Position numbers and translations under genes: made by a program
In this document: positions 20,881 through 34,148 of the stretch, piece by piece
How positions within the stretch are numbered: the first letter of the stretch is position 1
How the letters are laid out: every line of letters starts with the position of its first letter
The notes under the pieces: model-generated
The model's database searches: none
Told to the model about the DNA's origin: nothing
What the model saw: the letters and a program-made list of their open reading frames with translations, nothing else
From: Sanghuangporus weigelae
Lineage: Eukaryota; Basidiomycota; Agaricomycetes; Hymenochaetales; Hymenochaetaceae
Length of the DNA: 64,000 nt
Direction of reading: 5' to 3'
Assembly: GCA_033182465.1 (NCBI GenBank)
Contig: CP137320.1
Location: 310,001-374,000, forward strand

Positions 20881-22349
20881 ATCATCGCGACGATAGAACT
20901 ATCACTGTCTCGGCTTGCATCGTCTCTGTGCTCTGGCGATGCTCACAATGCTTACGTTAAATCGTTGAACTTGTTGTGCACGAACCTAACTCCTAGCGAC
21001 CCCGGATGGTTTGGACTGAATAAACGACCTGCTCTGGTGATTTTGCTATCAATGCGCATGTCGCATGTCGCCTGCTAACCTCACCTTGGGACTCCGGAAA
21101 ATTATCCTGACTAACATGACTGAGAGCATCTATCATGTCTTGATCGTATTGTATCGATTGACTCTTTGATACGTGGGTACATTTTCGCTCTTCAGCAACA
21201 GCATCTTTATCAGCCGTTGAGGTGTTTCCTTTATTATGAGCTATGGGCGTCGTCATAACTGGTTGTACGAACTAACAGCGAAAAATATCATTCCTCGTCA
21301 TCTCAGAGATCTGTAGTTACACTTCTCGCTTCTTCCTACTAATATTTATGGAAGTTATAGATCATGCTGCTGAAGTTGTCGAATCAGGCGCTTTGAGATC
21401 GTCAAACGACGAACTCTTGTACAGTACCTTGGAGAAAGCTGTTGCATTTGGAGATGTGGGTAGTCTGTCATGACAGACCATGACAGTGTCCTGAATGACC
21501 CGTCTTGTTCTGTAACCACAGAAGCTCGTCTTTCTTTCGAGCAAATAGTTGAACGCAATAATGGTGAATATTATCTCTCGATCCAACAATTTATATATCT
21601 GCTTAGGCTAAGTGTGCTTGGTAGTCATTGGTCAATGGCTCAAACTCCGCGCAATTTAAATTTCGTGTATCTAATCTTGCACCGCCATAGATGTGAATTC
21701 TGCACGCGAAGGTTTTTGTCCTCTATACGAACTCAGTCGCAGCCTACACAGACGCAGATCATTGCCGGCAGTCGGGGATTCGTCCATCGAGGAAGCAAGC
21801 TCCATTCAGCCATAGAAGATTCAAGGAAGAGGAAGAAGCCACCAGATTCGGAGTTGAGTGGAGCTGGTTTCTCTCTCACAGGAGTCGTTCTGTGAGTCTG
21901 GACCCCTAGTATAGACCTATTCTCCCGGTGGATATCGGCTCAGGAATGGCGACGGAAGAAGGGCAATAGACATTTCGCTTACCAGTAGAAGCTTCTATCT
22001 GTGCGGCTCGCGCCTGTTGGCACTTGGAAATACAGAAACATACCTTCTTTAGTTTCGATTTGAAAAACTACTCAATATGATTTATCTGAAAGAAGATCTC
22101 ATAAATTCGGACTGGATGCAGTTGCAACCAAGGTTTCATCAAGAAAGTTGGTTCGATAACAGAGTGCCTCCGTTTTATTTCGAATCACGAAAGCGCAAGC
22201 CATATCGTGTGGTATCAATCGCATTGCTCTGGAATGTGTACGAATTGCTTGTATCGGGCCTATAAGAGGAATATTGCAGAACAAGAGAAGTCAGCGAGAA
22301 GTGCAAATAAACATGTGCATTAATTCCTTTCATATTATATGTCGACTAT
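20881..22349. other. 1.5 kb with only weak gene candidates
   Basis: A minus-strand ATG frame at 20993-21256 encodes a polar peptide (contains QYDQDMIDALSHVSQDNF) and ends in a GTGAGG donor, so it may be a first exon of a small gene ending near the palindrome. A plus-strand frame at 21470-21895 (141 aa, basic, CEFC near its middle) is also unrecognised. Neither has family support. The stretch also holds 3' flank of GAA1. Confidence 0.35.
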
Positions 22350-24793
22350 TTAAGGTAGTGCACATACAATCGCAGCCTGTAACAAAATAGGAACGCATAC
22401 AATGGACATGAACGGAGCGAACCATACTCCAAGCACACTCCAATCCCATAACGAAGAACTGTTCACACAAAAGGTCAACACAAGCATGGAGTGAGCAACC
22501 AATACGAGATGTTTCACGTCTCGTGCCTGTCGCGAATCAGATGACGTCGGTAGAAGTGCGGTCAGCGGAAGAATAAGAACTCCGCACAGCAATGCGGCAA
22601 GCGAGAAATTTAGTAAGGACATGACAGAAACAATTGTTGATGCGAAGCAGAGAATCAGAGCCGGAAGGACAATGGATGAAGGCGCCACGTCAGGGGATGA
22701 CTCAGAGGATTCTATGCGAGAAGAGAGCCAGGCACATATATTTGAGAGAACAAGGAATTTTCCGGCCTGTAATGCATCAGCACCTAATTCCAGAACATAT
22801 AAGTAGGAAAGTTCTTACTCCGATAACGACATAGCTAGGCCTGAAGCCTAGATTCAGAAATCCATCGTAGAATGCCCATCCTTTCGAGGATACGAAGAAG
22901 AACAAGGTCCCAAGAGCATGCGTGGCCAACATGACAAGGAGAGCGCCAAGCACAGGCCGGCGTCGTGAAATCCACTCGTCGGAAGGGTTCTCCTTCGACG
23001 ATTTGTTTGGAATATCCTTGCGCCATCCAGCATCAACCCATCGGTGTAACCCACTGAAAATTGTGGCAACGCTAATCAGAATGACGCTCGGAAGGTAATG
23101 TCCGATCTTCAAGAACGTTTTGGGTGTCGTCAAAATGTAAAAGAAGAACGAAGCATGGAGACGTTCAAGGAGATTGTTCATCGTACGCATTGTTGACTCT
23201 ATGGTCCTGAATGCACATTAATCCTCCAGACAAAAAACGCCAAGAATTAGTGCTCACTTTCCAATGGTATAGAAGCCATGCGGACCTTCAGCGGGGACCG
23301 CGAATATAGTTATTGCGTCTATACGGTATCTTTGTTGATTTTCAACCACAGCGCAACTTTAATGTTCTTACAACACTCACTTATGATATAGAGCATGGAC
23401 ACCACTGCCCCTTCCCGACGCCTGATAATACATGTGTCGAGCGATGTTTCGAGTTCGTATTGAAAAATCCAGCAGAGCTGGATTTGTCCTGACCATGGAC
23501 GGTGCCCACGATGGCGGATATGATCCGTCATCGGAATCTCTTGGATCGAGATGGTCGTATGAGACGACGGGAACTCCGCCGGTATGTCTCGCAATGATCG
23601 AAAAGGAGTTGATAAGGTCTTGGTTAGGTAACCTTCCATTCAAACCCTCTGGAATCAGAGCTGATGGTCAACACTGAAACAAGGTCAGGAAGTGCATGTA
23701 CGTACCATGGAAAACTCCAAGATGAGAAAAAGAATGCCCAGGATAGTCGATGTTGAGTGCTGTCCAGACCGTGCCGGACGTGAGGTCGAGCTGTCGAGTA
23801 TCTAGATCTACTCAAACGACGTGAGCTGGCTGGAGGAAAGAAAAGAACACAACTAATGATGACCTACTTGATTGAATGTCGTCGTGGTACGAAGATAGCC
23901 AGGCTTGCATTCCGGGCAAGTGATCATCCCCAATGACGAAGACGATGTCTTTCGCCCAATGCGAATATCCTATTGAGAGCGAGATTCGAGTCATGCTTCG
24001 CGGGAACATAAGAAACGTACGTTTGAGATGCGACGCTAGCGCTAGCAAGATTGCGACACCTCTCAGGTTCAGTGCCCCATCTCCTATCCTGCTTCTCCAG
24101 GAAGCACTGAGAATCATAGCTTCTGTGCCAGACGTACGAGGTGCGGAGAAAACTGCGTATGAGTTTACACCAGATATTACCTGGAGGGAATATGTAACTG
24201 TATCTCATGCTGATCCGGGATGAAGTTACTTACTTCCTTGGCCGTCGTAACGTTATAAGGCTGAACTGCTGCATGTAAACCCAGTTTTTGAAATTCGCGT
24301 TTTATGTGTTCAGCTCGTCTGTTTGCACATGTCACGAAGTTATATTCGAAAAGAGCAGGTAGCTCACCCCATACTACTTGCATTACTGTCTCGTAGCTGT
24401 TCAAGCCCATTCAAGTGTAGATCTGCACGGTGCACTTCTGCCCAGTTCCAATACGTATTGACCTGTTAACGAAATCGTCAGTCCAACGTTCAAGTGCTGA
24501 TGTCGAACACGGGCCTGGCCAGGTTGGAGGGCATTTTCGTCAATGTAAACACCTCGTCCCAACAAGCTGGATGGAAGAATTAAAAGCCATGCATATCCGA
24601 TGATATACAGTAGTACACTGGGTGAACGTCAGCAACGCACGCAAAAAAGACAATTTTGGGCTCTTCACCAGATCTGAGGCGTCCACTGGGCTAGAAAGGA
24701 TGAAAGCAGGCGACGCCTTCGAATGCGAGCATCTTTCATACTTCCAAGTGCATTTCTAGTCCTTGCTTTCAAAGCAGCGAGAGATAGAGCCAT
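22350..24793 (-). CDS. GAA1: GPI transamidase subunit GAA1
   Basis: GAA1 is a multi-pass ER membrane subunit of the GPI-anchor transamidase, which swaps C-terminal propeptides for GPI anchors. The ATG at 24793 starts MALSLAALKARTRNALG, followed by a basic RRRRLL patch and the first membrane region. The lumenal domain is visible as ALQPGQA-type blocks near 24500, HAAVQPYNV (about 24270), SHWAKDIVFVIGDDHLPGMQAW (about 23930), and LLDFSIRTRNIARHMYYQ (about 23480). The C-terminal hydrophobic half includes MNNLLERLHASFFFYILT (about 23170), YLPSVILIS, and several transmembrane helices to the stop at 22350. At least six introns are implied. It is divergent with the USP48-like gene, starts about 185 bp apart. 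Confidence 0.88.
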
Positions 24794-24978
24794 GCCAGCT
24801 CGGGCAGGCGAATGTAGCTGGTTAAGTAAATGATTTGATTCTGAATCTGATCCGCACGGGAAACGCGTCGAGGAACGTGACTCGCGCGCCTTGTCTATAC
24901 GACGGTAATTCAGCCCAACTGCAACTACTTGTCTTTCAACCACCATCTCTTCGCTTTGAGCGTCTTTTACTTTCTTCA

Positions 24979-27900
24979 ATGAGGGAAAAGCGAAAACGGA
25001 ACGTCACTTCAACGACCAAGGGTCTTTCGGCAGGCGAGAAATTGAATCGGAACAGACTCCTTGCAGAATGTGATCTCAGATGGAATTGGATTGGCACGGA
25101 AGCAAAACACGTCTCAGAAATCACCCGTGATCATTGCTTGCGGGCAGCAGGACTAGTGGTACCAGGTTCGAAGCGACCATGTCCGAACAAATTCACAAAG
25201 CCCAAGCGTCGTCAATCATTCCCTCACCAAACGGTACTCAAGTCAGAGGACTCGGAAGACGTCATTGTTATTTCGGATGAAGACGAGGATGTGTCCTGTG
25301 AAAAGAAGCGGTGTAGGGATAATCCCTACTGTTTAAACTACCTCGGACAGGAAAAATGGGAGGATGAAGGTATAATGTTCCACCACTCAATGCGAACTGT
25401 TTAATCAACATTCATTTTATAGATAAGGCTCAAGAAACCTACCTGAAACTACATCTCAGGCGCGAGAGTCCACATAGTCTGTCCAGGGGAACGAATCCTG
25501 TTGGACTAAAGGTATGTGCGGAACCAAGCAGACCACCGAGATCAACTGTTTAATCAATGAATTCTAGAACCTTGGAGCCACCTGTTACGCTAACGCCTTT
25601 CTGCAAGTACGAATCTTGTTTCTTGAAAGACGCACATAACTCATGGATTGCAGGTTTGGTTTCAAGATCTAGCTTTCCGCTCTGGTGTATACAGATGTCA
25701 GCCGTCTGGCAGTAATGTACTCAAGTTCAAAGACTCGCCGATTTTCCAGCTGCAAGTCACCTTCACTGCACTACAAGAAGGATCTTTGTCTGTTTTCAAC
25801 CCGATAAAGTTGGTCGAGAGTCTACGATTGAGGACTTCAGAACAGCAGGATGCTCAGGAGTGAGGTCCTCCGTCTGCTTGCCTTGTTTTTCGCTATTAAC
25901 ATATGCAAAGATTCTCGAAGCTTTTCATGTCTCATCTTGATGACGAATTCAAGAAGCAGAGTGATCCCGAACTTCGTTCATTGCTGTCAAGTCAGGTACG
26001 TAGCAGCACCGTCGAGCGTACCTTCGGTCTTCTTATACGTCATGTCCAGTTTGAAGGCAAGATGATCAATGCGACCGTCTGCGACAAATGCAAGACACGG
26101 TCAGAACGAGAAACGTCCTTCCTTGAACTTGAAGTTAATCTTGAAGTGTGTATTTTCTTTAGAGGCCCTTGACTTCTGATCGTTCAAATAGTCGTAGAAA
26201 AACGGTATTTTAGAAGACCGCATTGCATCTCTTCTAGCGCCAGAGAGACTGGACGAGAATAATAAGTGCGACATATGATCATTGCGATTTTCTATCTCTG
26301 ACTTTATTACAGGTATCTATGCTCAGTTTGCGAGGGCCTTCAAAATGCTACTCGGTACACTGAGATTCGAAGTCTACCACCGGTTCTTCATATTTCTCTC
26401 CTTCGTTTCGTTTACGACCTTACGACATACGAAAGAAAGAAGTCCAAACTTCCTCTTAAGTTCCCGCCGTACTTGAACATGAAGCCCTTCCTCCTATCTT
26501 CAGATCCTAATCATATGGTAACGAACGACGTTAACAGTTCGGAAATCTACGAACTTCGGGGTGTCCTGCTGCACAAGGGGCCGAGTGCTTATCATGGTCA
26601 TTATGAAGCGCAGGTTTACAACCAAGAGTCAGTATATAATGTCTCTCACTTATGACAAGAGAGAAACCTGATTAAGGCTGAACTTTCCAGAAAGAAGAAG
26701 TGGTATCAGTTCAACGACGAAGTTGTTACTCCACTTTCTTCGTTCTTTTCTCCAAAGCCGACGACAAGCACAAATAGTGAGCCAATGGTCGTCGATAGTG
26801 AAGAGGAAGAGTGAGTCGTCTCGCATGTCTAGGTTGAATTCTCTTTATGTGTGCGTTAGAGGTAGACCAACGAAACGTCAAAAACGGACAGCAAATTCTC
26901 GCCGCGTGGAGGATAGTGATGACGAGGAAATGCTTTCGTGGGTATCCAATGATTCATACGCTCGTCTTGAAAGACAGTTAATAACACTTCCCACGAAGTA
27001 TCTCCAAGGAAGTCAAGTAGGTAAATCTGGCTCATGATGAGCATTCTTTAATTCCTGTTGATAGATACCTGAGCTCGAAGGACGCGTACATGCTTATCTA
27101 CGCGCGGCGCCAAGATCCGAAGCAAGCAAATGCAAGACCTCTTACTCCGCCACCGAAGGCCCTTGAGCTAATCAGATCGTGCAATGAAGCCCACAAGAAG
27201 GCATGCGGAGAATATGGTGCTTTGTAAGTCAGGTTATTTTGCATCTGACCTAGACCGCTCTGATAATCCTTAAAGAAGAGAGGAAAAGAAAGCCGAGTTT
27301 GCGAAGGCACGTGAAATAATGAGAGATGTATACTTATCTTGGAATGTGATGTCTGCCTACGAGGTACGCATATATCTGAGTTTAGGTGCTAATGGTAGTC
27401 ATCTGGTTACAGTCCAGTGTAATTGTCAGCAAGGCTGCTCTCGAAAGGTGGCTGCAGGCGCCACTTACTCCGGTCGAACCCGAGAAGGGTAAACAATCAA
27501 GAATGGATGAAGATAGGAAAGAGATCCCGCCAGACTGCGAAGCTACCAACGAGACTCCGGATACGGAGATGGCTTTTCCTGACAAGGTGACTTTGGGCAG
27601 TGAAGATTCTTCATCCATTCGGAAGGTCATCGACAGTACCAATTTGCTATGTCCTCATGATGTGAGCATGCAGATGGGACTACTCAATCCCAGGCTAGAC
27701 AAAGACATGAAGATCATATCAGAAGTACGTTTGATTTTATCCCGCTAAGATGTTGACCTTACTCTTTAAGTTAAGGTTGCCCGAGATAAGCTCACTCAGT
27801 ACGGCTTTCCGTTCATACCTGAACTCTCAGTGGAGAGCGTTTGCAAACGTTGCGTTGAAGACGAGTTTTCAGGTGCGCTCTTTCCTAATTGAGCTACAGC

Positions 27901-29723
27901 GTGGTCTGATATTCGCATCAGAGAAGCTCTATCAGATGGAGCATCCTCGACTCGTGGCGGAGTTTAATGAAGTTTCTGCGACCGAAACTGAGAATGAAGG
28001 CTACTGGATATCGAAGGCATGGCTAAAAGGTAAGCGCGGTTGCTCTATTGTACTGTTATGTGAACATTCCGTGACATATTGTAAATATGTTTTGGACGTC
28101 TCAGATTGGCAACTGAACAAGCCGAAGATGCATGTATCATCGCAACCGGATCCATCCCCCGAGAACGTTTCCGACGATTCGGCTCTGGACTTCCGTTCCC
28201 ACGTATATTGCAAACATAATAACTTGACTATTAATGCTGCCACGAGAAGACGCATTTCGCTTGAAGTAGGTTACACATTGTACTACTTAAAGTGCCATTG
28301 AAGATCTTACTCTGATCTATTAGGCAGTTTTGCTGCTGAAGCGCCTGTGCAAGGACTGGAATCCTCCACGATGGGATGCAGAGGCATGCCCAACCTGTGA
28401 TGTAGATATTCACATCTCCAAAGAGAGCAAACTCGAGCAGAGAAAGAAAGCAGAGAATGAGAAGGTATGGGCAAATTTTCGAGGCTTATTAAACGCATAA
28501 CTCACAACACCCACTCTGAAAGGCTCAGTTTTACCGGGTGAACAACGATGACCTTTTTGGACAACAAGGCCTCCTACCGAATTCGACTTGCGCAGTTATT
28601 CCTTCCGAATTCATTCACCGATGGAGGAAATGGCTCGTCAGGCCTGGTGAGGTCATGCGTCCAATTGATATTGACACCCAGAGCATGCTCTGCGATCACG
28701 GAAAGCTGATCCTTGACCTATCGGACAAAACTGATTTGGATAATGACCTCACCGTTTTGACAATGCCTGAATGGGATCGTTTACGGACTTTGTAAGAACT
28801 TCTCCTTCCATTCCTTGGTTTCAGTTATTCAGTTTCTTGCTCAGCTATAACTCCGGTCCACTTATCAAGATCGAATGCTTCACCGGACCTGATGAGCCCG
28901 GTCATGATCGTATATATGTGAGAAGTGAATTGCCGTGCTGCTGGGAATGTAGGACCAAGCGGTATGTTCGAATCTCGCTATCATCTATATAGACGACTAT
29001 ATATTGTGGCAGGAGGCTCGATTATCTGTCGGCTACGCTTACAATTATTCGGCTTGATAAAGGCGCGGATCCTGCAAGTCTGCCAAAACAGTCGAGAGAC
29101 ATTCTTGATTCCACAGCGCCGTCGTTTGATGCCAATGGGAGGCAAAATATTGTTACTCCTCAGTCCAACACTATTTATGTGGGAAAGACGAATGGAACCC
29201 GACAGTCCAGAAGACTCCAGGAGGGCAAGAACCCCGGTCGTCTCCAGATACAGGTGCAAAGGGAATGGTCAATCAAGGACGTGAAATTTGCGGTACGTCA
29301 TTAATTATTCTTCTCGCGTCATTATGCAAATGCTCTCTTCAGATCAATAAAGCGTTTAAAGTCCCTACGATATCGCAACGGCTATACTATAATGGCGTCG
29401 AACTTGACGATAACTCCAAAACCATAGCAGAGCTTAAAATTCTCAACAAAGACATTCTTTACCTTAGAGAAATTGACGAGGACATGATCGTTCTTGATTC
29501 TGACACCGATGACGAAGCAGGAAAGAGGCCAAAGAAACGGGTCGAGGGCGACGCTTTCAAAGGGACGCTACTAAGCGGTGGGTCAAGTCCACCACGGGAC
29601 GACGATACGCCGAATGTTGACGCCTCTCTCGAGTTGCCTGCTTTACAAAAGCAGTGCTCCATTTGCACACTATACAACCTGCACGATGCAAAGCGGTGCG
29701 AAGCTTGCGAATCTGAGTTATGA
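24979..29723 (+). CDS. ubiquitin carboxyl-terminal hydrolase, USP48-like
   Basis: This is a cysteine protease that removes ubiquitin. The start was chosen at the ATG at 24979; the frame is open to 24835, which lies only 42 bp from the divergent GAA1 start. The Cys box NLGATCYANAFLQVWFQ lies at about 25567-25640, EQQDAQEF-type and SKLFMSHLDDEF blocks at about 25850-25960, and the His box YELRGVLLHKGPSAYHGHY at about 26545-26605, followed by WYQFNDEVV. The middle region has a DUSP-like segment (SEFIHRWRKWLVRPGEV, about 28600). The C-terminus carries a ubiquitin-like fold (RLYYNGVELDDNSKTIAELK) and ends with a C-x2-C-x10-C-x2-C finger (CSICTLYNLHDAKRCEAC) of RanBP2 type lacking its usual Trp. 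More than ten introns. Domain order matches USP48, known in the nucleus of animals and plants. Confidence 0.87.
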
Positions 29724-30022
29724 TATCTTCGATTATTGCTACTCGTCCTCCCTGCTATCTCGCAGTCATATGTACTTCTGCATACGTACACTCAATCAAC
29801 ACTTCCCAGCATCTATAAAGAAGTTTCTATGTGTCCAAGAGCATATTTGTACATTTTATTACACTTCATTTTCTTTCAATCTGGGCATGAAAGCAAAGCA
29901 TGACAAATAAGATACTGAGTGTCAGTGCGAATGGCGATATAGGAACAGCTTCGCATAGGATTGCGCCTAAGCGCCTAAAGCCCAAGGGTAGAAAAGGAAT
30001 CTATGAACAATGAAGCATGAAG
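29724..30022. other. convergent 3' flanks
   Basis: This is a 299-bp gap between the USP48-like stop and the next minus-strand stop. No gene was seen. Confidence 0.6.
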
Positions 30023-33000
30023 CTAATAATCAATAGGCCCTAAAGAAAGAGAGGCTGCTGTCGGATATGCTGGAATAGCGTTCTGCTGCATAGGAAACGG
30101 CGGAGGCATCGTACCTGTCGAATGTGGTCTTATTGAATTGAGCCCAGCAGGAGGAAGAACTGGTGCTTGCGTATCAACTGGACCAGCTAACATCGGTTGA
30201 GGCCTCGTCTGCTGTTGCAACAACGAGCTAGCAGTCATCATAACATCCACCTCGCTTGACAGAGGCCCCGTGATCTCCACTGCTTGTGCAACAGCAGTCT
30301 GCGTGGCAACTGAAACTTCATTGACCGTCACAGTTGCGCTCGCCGGAGGTTGTTGCGACGGTGGAACACCCGTGGCCAGCGACATCACCGCCGTTCGGTC
30401 TGCAGCGACTTGTCGAGCTGCTTGGAACACAACCTGCTGCGCAGCAGCCACGAGGGCATGGGAAGAAGGCGGAACAGCCTCCGGCGGTGCGGACACTTCT
30501 TGGTCGAGGGCCTGGGCCGTTACAGTTAGCACATGTTGCTGCTTTGCGAGTGCTTGAAGTTCTGGCCCAGGTGGTTCATGCGGACGACTCGATGCGATGA
30601 CATGTGCTTGTGCTTCCTGAGCAACGCGTTGTGCTGCACTTGTGAGGACCTGCATCATTTGAGCATCCTGAGCGGTTAATTGTGGTTGTCCTATTGGCTG
30701 AGACGCAATGCCCTGCAGCGGTCTAGAAGTGATGTGATAAGCCACTGCAGCGAGAAGGTCTAGAGACACTTTACCGTCCGGCGACGCCTGCAGCTATGGG
30801 TACCATTGAATCACTGTTGACTCTCCGAGGATTTTGGAGGTCAGCAGCTAAAGATGGACGCATGCCACTGAATGACATGTCGGTCCCAGTTGGAACTGGA
30901 GACACGTTGATGACGAATATCTGTGTAAGCAGTTCTTCCCGTCCATCCTGCATAGTCTTTCGTAATGAAAGTAGATTAGTGCTACGGTTGCAGGACAGCA
31001 ACCGAAGATCTCACTCTGGCTTCCACTGTCACCTCGCAACTCTGTGCATCTGGAGGTGGAATACCTTGCAACTGATTGTCTCGCCATTGTAACCAAGATG
31101 GTAAATTTGGCGAACTGTATTGCACTTGAATATTCGCTCGAGATGCTTGAGGGTCCCATATTCGCGGCGTCCAGGACCAGCGTAGACCAATGTATGCGAC
31201 ACTCGGTGGTGCTCCGGCTAATTTTCGCTTAAAAGGCCTAAAATCCCATCCGCCGTCACCCTTCTTCTTGGCATCGATGTTCCAGATGTGGTTTCCCTTT
31301 GACTTAGCCTTCTTACCATCCTCATTGAAACGCGAAATGTATGGATTGGTCCAGAGATAATTTCGGACCTTCATCGTATTGTATTGAAAGTGAGCATGCC
31401 GTAAAAAGTGACAGACCCAAACAAACGGTACCTTCTTCATCGCAATTTTATCTTCGGAAAACCCTTGCCGAGCAAGCTTAAAATCGATTAAGTTAACAAA
31501 ACATTTTTGTAAGCAGATATCTAGACCTACTTCTTCAAGGAAACCATTCGTGAAGGCCTGTATACGGAACTTGAACGGGCGGAAGTCAGGAGACTCATCC
31601 AGTCGCTGCATCTTTTTCGCCATGAGTGTCTGGTGAATGAGTTCCCCTTTTGCATCTGTCGCATCCACTTATAGAAAGAAAAGCATGTCAAATCCAGTTC
31701 TTCTACACAGAAGACGACTTACAATTTGAACAGACTTTGTTCAAAAATTCGAAGAAAATACGGTCGACATCCGCGCGATATTCCGGTGGAATCTCATTCC
31801 CACTTGCACCCGATGCCGACATTGTTTGCCCGTCTCCAGGAGACGCCGCGCTACCGGAGGCACTCTGCCGTCGGTGCGGAGAACCAGGCCGACTTCTGAG
31901 CGGAGGAGACAATTTTGATATTGAGAACGAGTGACTACGATGATGACCATACGAGTCTTCGTAGTCCGACTCGTTATCGTCCTCGCAAGAAGATGAGCTT
32001 GGAGACCGTGGTGCAGATGCTGTCGCGCGAGAGCGGGCACGAGCCCGCCCACCTTGGCTTGGGACAAACTCGGGAGGCTGTTGTGTTTGATCAAGCGAGT
32101 GTGTCGAGCCATTAGCAGCAACTGCTCCGTACATAGGCTGTTGATGATCTGCCTGTGAGAAAGACGCCGAGCGGGATCCCATGCCATGATTTGAAATCAT
32201 AGGAGTCGGGCCTGGTTGAATAGGAATTTGGGGTTGGGCTGTAGGAGGAAATTGCGAAGCAGCATAAGGCAACGATGACCCGTTGGAAAGATCTTGAGGG
32301 TGTACAGTGCCCAATCCAGTGCCCAATTGAGACTGGACTGGAGTCGTACCTGACATGTCGGCCCATCCGCCCGGGACACCTGTTGGACTCGCAAGTTCGA
32401 GGCTCATCTGCGAATCAATATCTCGTCTACCAGCCTCGGTGAACGGAAGCGTAGCAGATGTTGTGAGAGAAAGTGGAAAAGACGTAGGCCCTTGCCCTTG
32501 AACAAGGGCCAGATGCACACCAGTTACCGGAGCTGAGGTTGATATCTGTTTCCGAAAATTTCCAGATCAGTATCCTGAATATAATCACTCGAAAGAAAAC
32601 CAACCGGCCGCTGCATCGCCAAACCGCTAGGAGCAGGGCCGCCTGAAAGAGTCGATTCGGGACCTACACCGTTGACAGGTGTAAGAGAAGCAGACATTGA
32701 GTTCGGGCCCGTCTGCGAGAAAGGATTTTGCACATGGCCCGGGAGAGTTGTTATTGGAGAAGGCACGCCCGATTGCGACGGTAGGGCAGATAGAGATTGC
32801 GCCTGTATAGGTGGTAAATTCAAGTTGATTTTTGGCGGCGAAGCGGATTGATCAGGAGGGAGCATATTTGCATCTGAAGAATCTAAACGAATCGATTTGC
32901 TAACGCGATCATTCCCCATAGAAGATGCACAGCGCTTGCGAGAACTGTCCGAGTCCGGGCTACCCGTGGTACCTGTGAAACTAGCAAGATCCATCGAAAC

Positions 33001-34148
33001 TGATTGCTCAAGAGAAAGTCCGGATGGAAGCGATAGAACAGCCGAATTCGGAAAGTTTGGAATGAAGCCAGGAGGATTGGATGTGTTGCCACTACTGAGT
33101 CGAGGCAACGACAGCGAATGTCTATGTCCTTGCATTCCCGATGCTCCTGGAGATGTGGAAACATCAGACATTCCCGTTTGACCCTTTGGACTGTTCTGAT
33201 GAGGGGGTGAGTCGATCCCGGTATTTGACAAAAGTTCCGACACGAGCGCGATTTGCTTCTTCATCTCATCTATTTTCGACGTAGCTTCTGCGCCCTGGCC
33301 CATCGAGCACGCTTGGCGGGCCGAAGCTGCTGCTCGCATGATGCTACAAGCCGTAAGGTCAGCAAGAAAGTAATAGATAACCGAGATTTAGCATAGATGA
33401 AACCAGAAATAGATGGTTGGCAAGGAAAGCGGTATAAGAAGAGCTTCACTTACCTATTCAGAACATCATCTACGACAAGCATATGCGGGGCATTAACTGG
33501 ATCAGGCCGGGGTATACCGGAAATCTCTGGCGGCAGCGTAAGTGTGAATGCGGGTTCCTGGGTGGTCCGAGGAGGGGAATTTCTCGGTCCAAAACCAGCT
33601 GCAGCGCTTGGTGAAGCAAGTGACCCAGACCGACTGCGATTAAGGAGAGATCCGCCAGGCTCGTCAAGTGCCGAAGCTAACGAAGACGTGGAGACATTGG
33701 AAAAAGGAGGTGGGATGGGTGAGGCGGCATGGGAAGGATTGCTGGACGGAGTATGCACACTACCCGGAGACTGCTCCCGAATAGGTGTGATGCCTTGCAT
33801 ATCATCATTTCCAGCACTCGGGACCTGCATCTGCTGTTGAGATGCGGAGAAGCTATGCACGAAAACACCAGCCGAATCGTTGCCCGCGACACCATCAAGA
33901 ACGTCCATGTTCAGTCTAGCTAATGAGATTGACGGGCCAGAGAGTGATCCAGGCCCAGGGTCGAGAGCGGATGCAGCACCTGGATTGTGCGCCGTGGAAG
34001 ACGTAAGATTATCGTGTGATGTCGAGTCGAAGGAGGGGAAATTGACCACTCCGTCTTCGGATTTTGGCACGAAGGCACCAACTACATCAGACGCGAGTGG
34101 GTCTGCGTGACTCGGATTATCCTGATTGGAAAGCGGAGGCGTTGGCAT
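30023..34148 (-). CDS. large, mostly disordered protein with a conserved central core
   Basis: The ATG at 34148 begins MPTPPLSNQDNPSH. Exon 1 (about 230 aa) is Ser/Pro-rich. Exon 2 starts SIMRAAASARQACSMG and has a short helix (KIDEMKKQIALVSELLSN). An in-frame 59-nt intron follows RP, joining to ISTSAPVTGVHL. The core (about 31660-30780, several exons) is ordered: MDATDAKGELIHQTLMAKKM, VPFVWVCHFLRHAHFQYNTM, RNYLWTNPYISRF, KGNHIWNIDAKK and YIGLRWSWTPRIWDPQ. The C-terminal 250 residues are Ala/Gln/Pro-rich. The exon join near 30780-30800 is unresolved: the frame SPDGKVSLDLLAAVAYHI must be reached by an intron I could not place. I recognise no named family. The layout of a compact core between activation-domain-like Gln/Ser/Pro arms suggests a transcription regulator, by inference only. 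Confidence 0.7.

Noticed and set aside
30270-30557. Plus-strand Ala/Cys/Thr-rich frame
   Set aside because: It is the complement of the Ala/Gln-rich C-terminus of the large minus-strand protein.
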